Shown here: piece after piece, positions 1 to 5,332 of the stretch
Layout: the number at the start of each line of letters is the position of its first letter
How positions within the stretch are numbered: the stretch's first letter is position 1
Assembly: GCA_003661185.1 (NCBI GenBank)
Contig: QMVQ01000044.1
Span: forward strand, 1 to 9,785
DNA: 9,785 bases
Direction of reading: 5' to 3'
Source of the DNA: Candidatus Alkanophagales archaeon
GTDB taxonomy: Archaea > Halobacteriota > Syntropharchaeia > Alkanophagales > B39-G2
The notes under the pieces: model-generated
Database searches by the model: none
Told to the model about the DNA's origin: nothing
What the model saw: the letters and a program-made list of their open reading frames with translations, nothing else
Translations under genes and position numbers: made by a program

Positions 1-153
1 AAGTGTCGAACGTGCGGGTTAGAAGCGCATAGGGACGCGATAGGCGCGCAAAATATAAGGCTCGTCCACGAGGGGCGTGGAGGGGTCGATAACCGGGTGG
101 TGGCGCCGCACCCGCTGCTCCTATCCGTAAGAGCAGGAACCCAACTCCTTTAG
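1..153 (+). CDS. tnpB: TnpB-like RNA-guided nuclease, C-terminal end (partial)
   Basis: Only the last 50 codons are present; reading frame 1 is open from the left edge to a TAG at 151-153. The peptide begins with the second half of a zinc ribbon (KCRTCG, Cys at codons 2 and 5). This runs directly into the RuvC-III motif HRDAIGAQNI (codons 10-19), whose Asp at codon 12 (bases 34-36) aligns with the last catalytic acidic residue of TnpB/Cas12-type nucleases. About 30 low-complexity residues follow to the stop, as usual for archaeal IS200/IS605 TnpB. In this family the protein uses an RNA made from the 3' end of its own gene to cleave DNA at the empty donor site. The visible catalytic Asp and the intact stop suggest an undamaged end, but the first RuvC motifs and the start lie outside the window, so activity and full length are unknown. 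A tnpA transposase cannot be judged from here. Confidence 0.85.
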   Translation, partial: KCRTCGLEAHRDAIGAQNIRLVHEGRGGVDNRVVAPHPLLLSVRAGTQLL

Positions 154-170
154 GGGTTGGAGGACGTCAG
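60..170 (+). ncRNA. Putative omega/reRNA scaffold at the tnpB 3' end
   Basis: Four stem-loops lie one after another inside the tnpB tail. They are: 65-70 with 76-81 (TCCACG/CGTGGA, 5-nt loop); 94-99 with 109-114 (CGGGTG/CACCCG, 9-nt loop containing GGCGCC); 115-120 with 131-136 (CTGCTC/GAGCAG, 10-nt loop); and 141-148 with 153-160 (8 bp with one G-T pair, TTTA loop). The last overlaps the stop codon. TnpB guide RNAs are known to overlap the gene's 3' end and to finish at the right end of the element, with the guide read from flanking DNA. The chain of hairpins is seen directly; its identity as guide RNA is inferred. The 5' limit is unknown and may lie further left. The guide would begin near base 169-171 and read into the AT-rich flank. 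Confidence 0.6.
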
Positions 171-212
171 TTATTTTTATCCTTTATCTTATAGCGTTGT
201 TCGAACGCAAAA

Positions 213-220
213 AATTATAA
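213..220 (+). promoter_or_regulatory. Possible TATA box for the membrane protein gene
   Basis: AATTATAA lies in an A/T-rich stretch 28-35 bases before the ATG at 248. Archaeal transcription usually starts about 25 bases downstream of the TATA centre, here near base 242. The message would have a leader of only a few bases, which agrees with the poor ribosome binding site (only AAAAGG at 232-237). If correct, the gene is transcribed from its own promoter just outside the inserted element. Confidence 0.4.
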
Positions 221-247
221 GTTGGGATTTGAAAAGGCAAATGAACT

Positions 248-1336
248 ATGAAACGCTCAAGCGGCTTAAGGGAGAAACGAAAGAAAGAAAAAAGAGAGCG
301 GCTGATTCGGCTTTTCATCGTCGCCATGACGCTGTTCATCGTGCTACTTTTCGTGCTTTCTGCGATTTTCGTGCTGGTGCGTGGAGCTCGTGCCGAGGAC
401 GCTGTTTCAGAAGTCAAGGAGTGGGTAGGCGGCGCCCCGACGCCTGTGCCACAACTCACAGTCGAGAGCTACGCTCTTGACCCCGAAATTCTGTTCCCCA
501 GCGACTTCGGCGTCTTGACTGTGACGCTTAGGAACTCTCAGGAGAAGCCTATTGACGACTGGAAAAGGAGCCTCGACATAAAAGGCACTGGCGGGGCTGA
601 GGGTAGCACGGAGACTACATTCACGCTGGACGCTTACGTCAAGGAGGCGTATTTGGTAGAGCGTGACGTGGAAGTATTCAACAGTCACGGCAACGCCGGT
701 GTTGTCGGTCCCGACAAATCACTCAGTCTAAACTTTAAAATACAAGCGCCGGACGCCCCCGGCATTTACATGGTGAAGTTCGTCGCCAACGTCGAGGACA
801 CGCACGGTAATGCCGCTAAAGCCGTCCGCTACTGGATTCCCGTCGTCGTTTGCAGCCCTGATATTGAAATCATCCTGCTGAACGAATTTATCCAAGAAGG
901 TGAGTTTTTGGAGGTGCTGGTGGCGAACTGCGGCGTCTCTGAGGTTCAAAGCGTGCTTCTAAGCGTCTCAGTCGATAATGTGCAGCTTGAAGCCTCAAAA
1001 GCCTTCCTCGGGAACATCGAGGCTGGAGGGTCGGAAGTAGCAAGGTTCAAAGTGCGGAAAGTCATCGCTGGCGGAAGCTGCGACGCTGAGTTCCACGTAA
1101 CCTTCAGGAATGGCGCGAACACGCACAAGAAAGATTTCAGTTTGGAGCTGAGCGCCGTAAAGGGCGAAGAAAAGATGGTAGAGTGCAAAACGATGGAAAT
1201 AAACAGCGGTATGGGCTGCGACAAAGCGAGTGCCGACGGCATCCTCAAAAGTGCGCTTAACGCCCTTTTACGGCTGTTTGGCGTTGAAACGGGATTTTCC
1301 GAGGCAAACCCTAACGCCGCAGAGGTGAAAGTATGA
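248..1336 (+). CDS. Membrane-anchored surface protein with CARDB/COG1361-like beta domains
   Basis: The 362-residue protein starts with a very basic segment (residues 2-21) followed by one hydrophobic helix at about 22-44. ARAED at 47-51 could be a signal peptidase site, but the long helix looks more like a retained anchor. By the positive-inside rule the rest is outside the cell. Two stretches, about 68-200 and 203-305, alternate beta-type hydrophobic residues with phrases such as 'LTVTLRN' and 'LEVLVANCG'. This is the style of CARDB/NEW3 immunoglobulin-like modules found in archaeal S-layer and COG1361 proteins. Five cysteines (202, 228, 278, 313, 324) lie in the outer part and could form disulfides. 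I assign no specific function. The ATG at 248 fits the short-leader promoter. The stop overlaps the hypE start by four bases (ATGA, 1333-1336), implying co-translation with a cytoplasmic maturation enzyme, an unexpected partner. Confidence 0.75.
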   Translation: MKRSSGLREKRKKEKRERLIRLFIVAMTLFIVLLFVLSAIFVLVRGARAEDAVSEVKEWVGGAPTPVPQLTVESYALDPEILFPSDFGVLTVTLRNSQEKPIDDWKRSLDIKGTGGAEGSTETTFTLDAYVKEAYLVERDVEVFNSHGNAGVVGPDKSLSLNFKIQAPDAPGIYMVKFVANVEDTHGNAAKAVRYWIPVVVCSPDIEIILLNEFIQEGEFLEVLVANCGVSEVQSVLLSVSVDNVQLEASKAFLGNIEAGGSEVARFKVRKVIAGGSCDAEFHVTFRNGANTHKKDFSLELSAVKGEEKMVECKTMEINSGMGCDKASADGILKSALNALLRLFGVETGFSEANPNAAEVKV

Positions 1337-2385
1337 AAATAACTATGGCGCACGGCGCTGGCGGGGAAGCCATGCAACGCCTCATAAAAAACGTTATTTT
1401 GAAGCATCTAAGTTTTAACCCAAAAATTTCCGTAGAGGTCGCTTTAGAGGACTTAGACGACTCCGCCGTCGTCGAAGACATCGTATTTACGACCGACGCT
1501 CATACGGTGAAGCCGCTGTTCTTCCCCGGCGGCGACATCGGCGTCCTCTCGGTGAGCGGCACGGTGAATGACCTCGCAGTAATGGGGGCGGAGCCCTTGG
1601 CGCTCTCTTCGTCTTTCGTTATAGCGGAGGGCTTCCCTCTCGAAGATTTTGAGAAAATTTTAGAAAGCATGCGGCAGACCTGCGAGCGTGCTGGCGTCCC
1701 CATAGTGACCGGCGACACGAAAGTCGTAGAACGAAATGCCCTCGACGGCATGATTGTCACGACAGCAGGCGTGGGGCGGCGAAGCGAGAGTCTCGACAGG
1801 AACATTGCCGTCGTTCGGAAGCATCGTGAGTTCGAGGGGCGTTGGCTGAAAGATTCAAACGTGCAAGATGGCGACGTGATTATCGTTTCAGGGAGCGTTG
1901 GCGACCACGGCGTCGCAATCCTCTCCTTCAGGGAGGGTTACGGCTTTGAGAGCGAAGTGTGCTCTGACGTCAAACCCCTAAACAAAATGATAGAGCGAGC
2001 GCTGCAAGAAGGCGGCATCGTCGCCATGAAAGACCCAACACGCGGCGGACTCGCAAACGCTCTCAACGAGTTCGCTGCGAAGTCTGGCGTTGGCATTGAG
2101 ATCTTTGAAGATAGAATTCCGATAAAGGAGGCGGTGCGTGCCGCTTGCGAAATGCTCGGCATCGACGCCTTGGAAATAGGCAACGAGGGGAAAATAGTGC
2201 TTGCAGTCGTGCGCGAATGTGCGGACGCCATCCTTCAAGCGCTGCGAGAGACCGAAGAGGGTAGGGACGCCGAAATCATCGGATACGCGTCTAAGGGCGT
2301 GCGTGGCGTCGTCATGCGCACGAGCGTCGGCGGGCGTAAAATCGTCGAGCCACCACTCGGCGACCCAGTTCCGAGAATCTGCTGA
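1333..2385 (+). CDS. hypE: Hydrogenase maturation carbamoyl dehydratase HypE
   Basis: HypE dehydrates a carbamoyl group on its own C-terminal cysteine, using ATP, to a thiocyanate. It passes the cyanide, via HypCD, to the iron of [NiFe]-hydrogenases in the cytoplasm. The 350 residues match the family in length and order. An AIRS-type ATP-binding half has AHGAGG at 6-11, the FFPGGDIG and SGTVNDLA phrases, and GDTKVVE. The second half has DPTRGGLANALNE and EIGNEGKI. The protein ends exactly in PRIC, so the essential terminal Cys350 is present and the enzyme should be functional. The start follows a strong GAGGTGA (1322-1328) five bases upstream and overlaps the previous stop. No other hyp gene or hydrogenase subunit is in the window. 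Homologous AIRS proteins (PurM, ThiL, SelD) lack the PRIC end, so the assignment is firm. Confidence 0.95.
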   Translation: MKITMAHGAGGEAMQRLIKNVILKHLSFNPKISVEVALEDLDDSAVVEDIVFTTDAHTVKPLFFPGGDIGVLSVSGTVNDLAVMGAEPLALSSSFVIAEGFPLEDFEKILESMRQTCERAGVPIVTGDTKVVERNALDGMIVTTAGVGRRSESLDRNIAVVRKHREFEGRWLKDSNVQDGDVIIVSGSVGDHGVAILSFREGYGFESEVCSDVKPLNKMIERALQEGGIVAMKDPTRGGLANALNEFAAKSGVGIEIFEDRIPIKEAVRAACEMLGIDALEIGNEGKIVLAVVRECADAILQALRETEEGRDAEIIGYASKGVRGVVMRTSVGGRKIVEPPLGDPVPRIC

Positions 2386-2428
2386 GGCGGCGAGTGGAGC
2401 AGAAACCAAACATATATCAAGTAGTAGG

Positions 2429-2437
2429 TATTTAAAT
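2429..2437 (+). promoter_or_regulatory. TATA box upstream of the corrinoid protein gene
   Basis: TATTTAAAT sits in the 127-base gap after hypE and is the best archaeal TATA match there; a second A/T run, CATATATC, lies at 2411-2418. Initiation about 25 bases downstream would fall near 2458-2461, just where a GC-rich hairpin begins. This places the corrinoid protein gene in a transcription unit separate from hypE. Confidence 0.5.
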
Positions 2438-2460
2438 CTTCGGCTCTTAGGATTAACTGA

Positions 2461-2495
2461 GGCTCACGGGCGCCCGCCCAAGCGGGCGGCAAGCC
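2461..2495 (+). promoter_or_regulatory. GC-rich leader hairpin before the corrinoid protein gene
   Basis: A perfect 7-bp stem (CGCCCGC 2471-2477 with GCGGGCG 2482-2488, loop CCAA) is nested in an outer 4-bp stem (GGCT 2461-2464 with AGCC 2492-2495). It ends 17 bases before the ATG and just before the ribosome binding site GGGGTGA (2502-2508). It would form the 5' end of the mRNA predicted from the TATA box. It may stabilise the message or keep the ribosome site open. It matches no riboswitch I recognise, and as there is no T-run after it a terminator for hypE is less likely. Confidence 0.45.
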
Positions 2496-2512
2496 GATAG
2501 CGGGGTGAAATT

Positions 2513-3223
2513 ATGGACAAGCAGGAGTATTTAAATGCTGTTAGGGACGCTCTTGCTGCTGGGGACAAGGAAAAGACGCTCGAGCTTGTGAAGAAGGGCG
2601 TCGAGGATAAAATAGCGCACCCGTTGGAGATTCTAAAGGATGGCTTGGGCGCGGGCATGACGGTTGCGGGCGACAAATATGAATCCGGCGAGTATTTCGT
2701 GCCTGAAATGCTGATGTGTGTGGATGCGATGGATGCTGCCATGGAAATAGTCATGCCGCTCATCGAGCAGGAACTGCGAGAAAAGCACAAGGGCGAAACC
2801 CGGGGCAAGGTCGTAATCGGCGTCGTCGAGGGCGACATCCACGACATCGGTAAGACCATCGTAGCCTCGATGCTACGGGCTGCCGGCTTCGACGTCATAG
2901 ACCTGGGACGGGACGTGCCCATCGACGAGTTCATCGAGACCGCAGTCAGGGAGGGCGCACAGGTCATCGCAGCCTCGACGCTCATGACACCAACCCTCGA
3001 GGGCATGGAGGAAATCGAAGAGAAGCTGAGAGAGAAAGGGCTCAAGGGTAAAATAAAGACGATTATCGGCGGTGGCGCAACGTCTGCAGAGTTCGCTGAG
3101 GAAATTGGAGCGGATGCATGGGCAGGCGATGCCGTAGAGGGCGTTGATGCCATAAAAAGGATGATTGAAGAAGTGAAAATGGCTATGGCTGAAATAGAGA
3201 AGAGGATGGAAGAGGAAGGCTAA
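2513..3223 (+). CDS. Methyltransferase-type corrinoid protein (MtaC/MtbC/MttC/MtoC family)
   Basis: This cytoplasmic methyl carrier holds a corrinoid cofactor that cycles between Co(I) and methyl-Co(III), taking a methyl group from a substrate-specific methyltransferase and giving it to a second one. The 236 residues are typical in length. An N-terminal helical cap spans about 1-90, including the phrase GDKYESGEYFVPEML. A Rossmann B12-binding domain follows at about 97-215. It carries the signature D108-x-H110-x-x-G113 (EGDIHDIGK), where His110 is the lower cobalt ligand, then AASTLMTPT and IGGGATSAEFAEEIGAD. The C-terminus is a charged helix. The ATG at 2513 follows GGGGTGA by four bases. 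No MtaB-, MtbB-, MttB- or MtrH-like gene is adjacent, so the methyl donor cannot be named and no gene symbol is given. The activator gene next door supports a role in methyl transfer. Confidence 0.9.
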   Translation: MDKQEYLNAVRDALAAGDKEKTLELVKKGVEDKIAHPLEILKDGLGAGMTVAGDKYESGEYFVPEMLMCVDAMDAAMEIVMPLIEQELREKHKGETRGKVVIGVVEGDIHDIGKTIVASMLRAAGFDVIDLGRDVPIDEFIETAVREGAQVIAASTLMTPTLEGMEEIEEKLREKGLKGKIKTIIGGGATSAEFAEEIGADAWAGDAVEGVDAIKRMIEEVKMAMAEIEKRMEEEG

Positions 3224-3236
3224 GTTAAGCCTTTTT
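3213..3236 (+). terminator. Stem-loop with T-run after the corrinoid protein gene
   Basis: AGGAAGGCT (3213-3221) pairs with AGCCTTTTT (3228-3236) around a 6-base loop. The nine pairs include two G-T wobbles, and five T's close the 3' arm. The stem begins inside the last codons and spans the TAA at 3221-3223. Archaeal termination depends mainly on T-rich runs, so partial termination here is plausible. That would yield more corrinoid protein message than activator message, as expected for a stoichiometric carrier and a catalytic activator. Confidence 0.45.
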
Positions 3237-3254
3237 ATTCATACTTTACGAGCA

Positions 3255-3259
3255 GGAGG
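3255..3259 (+). promoter_or_regulatory. Ribosome binding site selecting a GTG start
   Basis: GGAGG lies nine bases before the GTG at 3269. There is no ATG between the upstream stop and the start of conserved ferredoxin-domain sequence, so this strong site fixes GTG as the start of the activator gene. Confidence 0.7.
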
Positions 3260-3268
3260 CGAGCAGGG

Positions 3269-5263
3269 GTGGCAGGACGTAGATTAGAGGAATATAATAT
3301 AGTGTTTTTCCCATCAGGGCTTAGAGGCACTTTTGAACCCGGCACAGGCATCTTCGAGGCGGCGACGAGACTTGGCGTGGACCTTGCGACAATCTGCGGG
3401 GGTGCTGGCGAGTGCGGGAAGTGCAAAGTCGTTATAGAGGAGGGTGCGGAGGCGCTCGGACCGCTGACGCCGTCAGAGGAAGCTCACCTCACCGAAGAGG
3501 AGAAGCGACAGAACTATCGCCTTGCTTGCATGATTTCGCTACCAGAGGGCGTGAAACGGCTCGTGATTCGAGTGCCGGAGACGAGCAGGCTCGGCGCTCA
3601 GCGCTTGCAGACCGAGGGATTGGAAGTGGACGTGAAGATAGACCCTTTCGTCCGCAAGTATCACCTCATCATGAAGCGCGGTTCACTTGAGGACGATAGA
3701 GCCGATGAAATACGGCTTCTTGACTACATGCGAGATCTTTACGGTTTTGAGGACCTGGAGATTCCGTGGGAAGTGGCGACGATAATGCCGAAGGTTCTAC
3801 GAGAGAAGGGCGGGACTCGGGGCGACTTCAACGTGACGGTCGTCGTTTACGACGACAAGAAGGTGATTGCGGTGGAGCCCGGCGACACCACTGACCGCTG
3901 CTACGGGCTCGCCGTGGACATTGGTTCTACGAAGCTCGCCGGCTTCCTCATGGACCTGAATACTGGCAAAGTTGTCGCTGTCTCCTCACGCATGAACCCG
4001 CAAATTCCCTACGGTGAGGACGTTCTCTCACGACTAACATACGCAAAGCGGAGCATGGAGGCGCTGAAGACAGTCCAGCAGGCGGTGATAAACGGGATTA
4101 ACGACATGATTACAGAGATGTGCGAGCTTACGGGGATAAAGCCGGAGGAGATTTACGAGGGCGTCTTCGTTGGGAACACCGCGATGCAGCACCTCTTCCT
4201 TGGTATCTGGCCGAAGTTCATGTCGCTGGCACCGTATCCGGCAGGCGTGAGGCGGGGCATGAAAGCGCCGGCGGACAAACTCGGCTTGAAGTTGCACCCG
4301 AACGGCTATGCATGGTTCGCTCCCATTATCCGGGGATTCGTCGGCGCCGACCAAGTGGCTGCCGAACTCGTCGTGGATTATCTTGAAATCGAGGACATGG
4401 TGCTCGAACTCGACATCGGCACGAACACCGAAATCACGCTCGGCAACAAGCACAACGCCTACTGCGTCTCCTGCGCCTCCGGTCCCGCTTTTGAGGGCAT
4501 GATGATTTCTTGCGGCATGCGAGCGTCGAACGGCGCCATCGAACGCATAAGAGTGGACCCGGAGACGAGGGAGCTTGAATATAAGGTCATCACCGGCATC
4601 TGGGCTCGTGGCATCCGCTCATGCTCCAAGTATCGGCGAACGGTCACGAAGCCGATTGGGATTTGCGGCTCAGCGCTCTGCGACGTGCTCCCGGAGTTTG
4701 TGAGGGCAGGCATCATTCTCCCCAGCGGGCAGTTCAACAAGGAGCTGCTCGACGTCGACCCGAGATTGCGAAAACGCCCTGATGGGCAGCTCGAATACGT
4801 AATTGTGTTCGCTGAAGACACCGCCCACGGCAAGGACATTACAATCTCGCAGAACGACATCCGAGAGCTGCAGAAGGCGAAGGCTGCGATGTTCACCGGT
4901 TGCTACTTGCTGATGAAGGAGATGGGCGTCACTACCGACGATATAGATGAGCTCGTGATTGCGGGCGCCTTCGGCAGCTTCATAGACCCCGAAAGCGCAC
5001 GGACGATGGGCATGTATCCAGAGGTGCCGCTCAAGAAAATCCGCACTATCGGAAACGCCGCCGGCACGGGCGCACGGATGGCACTTGTTTCCAGAGAGGC
5101 ACGCAAGAAGATGGAAAAGCTCGCAGACTGGGTTAAGTTCATAGAAGCAGCCATTCATCCCGACTTCATGAAAATCTACCCCGAGGCAATGTATATCCCG
5201 AACAAGAACCTCGACCTGTTCCCAGAGACCGCTGCCATCCTAAAAGAGCTGGGGCGGATTTAA
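3269..5263 (+). CDS. [2Fe-2S]/ASKHA reductive activator of corrinoid proteins (RACo/RACE/MtoD-like, DUF4445)
   Basis: The enzyme uses ATP and an electron from a [2Fe-2S] cluster to reduce accidentally oxidised Co(II) corrinoid to active Co(I). At 664 residues it has the family's usual build. A plant-type ferredoxin domain (about 8-105) has ligands C43, C49, C52 and C87 in the CxxxxxCxxC...C pattern. A linker (about 106-205) follows. The ASKHA ATPase has phosphate-1 motif GLAVDIGSTK from residue 213, GNTAMQHLFLG, phosphate-2 motif LELDIGTNTE from 379, and late motifs GAFGSFIDPE and GNAAGTGARMAL. This differs from Methanosarcina RamA, which carries two [4Fe-4S] clusters at its C-terminus. It starts at GTG 3269, 45 bases after the corrinoid protein gene and upstream of cdhA. 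Bacterial RACo serves the CODH/ACS-linked CoFeSP and MtoD-type proteins serve O-demethylase corrinoid proteins; either partner is possible here. Confidence 0.92.
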   Translation: MAGRRLEEYNIVFFPSGLRGTFEPGTGIFEAATRLGVDLATICGGAGECGKCKVVIEEGAEALGPLTPSEEAHLTEEEKRQNYRLACMISLPEGVKRLVIRVPETSRLGAQRLQTEGLEVDVKIDPFVRKYHLIMKRGSLEDDRADEIRLLDYMRDLYGFEDLEIPWEVATIMPKVLREKGGTRGDFNVTVVVYDDKKVIAVEPGDTTDRCYGLAVDIGSTKLAGFLMDLNTGKVVAVSSRMNPQIPYGEDVLSRLTYAKRSMEALKTVQQAVINGINDMITEMCELTGIKPEEIYEGVFVGNTAMQHLFLGIWPKFMSLAPYPAGVRRGMKAPADKLGLKLHPNGYAWFAPIIRGFVGADQVAAELVVDYLEIEDMVLELDIGTNTEITLGNKHNAYCVSCASGPAFEGMMISCGMRASNGAIERIRVDPETRELEYKVITGIWARGIRSCSKYRRTVTKPIGICGSALCDVLPEFVRAGIILPSGQFNKELLDVDPRLRKRPDGQLEYVIVFAEDTAHGKDITISQNDIRELQKAKAAMFTGCYLLMKEMGVTTDDIDELVIAGAFGSFIDPESARTMGMYPEVPLKKIRTIGNAAGTGARMALVSREARKKMEKLADWVKFIEAAIHPDFMKIYPEAMYIPNKNLDLFPETAAILKELGRI

Positions 5264-5281
5264 TTCGGATGACTCCACTAT

Positions 5282-5300
5282 CGGGAAAATTATTTATAAA
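5282..5300 (+). promoter_or_regulatory. BRE/TATA promoter of the cdh operon
   Basis: TTTATAAA (5293-5300) is preceded by a purine-rich CGGGAAAAT (5282-5290) in the place of a BRE. It lies in the 69-base gap after the activator gene. Transcription would start near 5322, giving a leader of about 11 bases that still contains the run GGGGG (5323-5327) before the cdhA ATG at 5333. This is the best-looking promoter in the window and lets the cdh genes be transcribed independently of the upstream corrinoid genes. Confidence 0.6.
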
Positions 5301-5332
5301 TTTAGGAAGTTTGCTGAAGCCAGGGGGTATGA

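Larger units (their letters stand above)
1..170 (+). mobile_element. Right end of an IS200/IS605-type element
   Basis: The tnpB tail is followed at once by a hairpin (141-160) and a short tail, GGAGGACGTCAG (159-170), after which base composition changes abruptly to AT-rich sequence. Elements of this group have no terminal inverted repeats; they end in sub-terminal hairpins recognised as single-stranded DNA, which fits. The exact junction is my inference from the hairpin and the composition change and could be off by several bases. The left end lies outside the window. Confidence 0.6.

Noticed and set aside
157..480. Plus-strand ORF of 107 codons starting at TTG in the IS right end
   Set aside because: Most of it overlaps the well-supported gene at 248 in another frame, it has no domain-like sequence, and its start lies within the element's terminal hairpin.
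2353..2397. 7-bp inverted repeat CCACTCG/CGAGTGG flanking the hypE stop codon
   Set aside because: The arms are 31 bases apart, the left arm is constrained as coding sequence, and no T-run follows, so neither a terminator nor an operator is supported.
2461..2512. Cobalamin riboswitch before the corrinoid protein gene
   Set aside because: The leader is about 50 bases, too short for the known aptamer, and contains no B12-box-like sequence.
4034..5158. Several 80-160-codon ORFs on the minus strand inside the activator gene
   Set aside because: They are antisense shadows of a conserved 664-residue protein with intact motifs; none has a plausible ribosome site or recognisable family.
3269..5263. 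Assigning the activator as RamA
   Set aside because: RamA of Methanosarcina has two C-terminal [4Fe-4S] motifs; this protein has an N-terminal [2Fe-2S] domain and no C-terminal Cys clusters.
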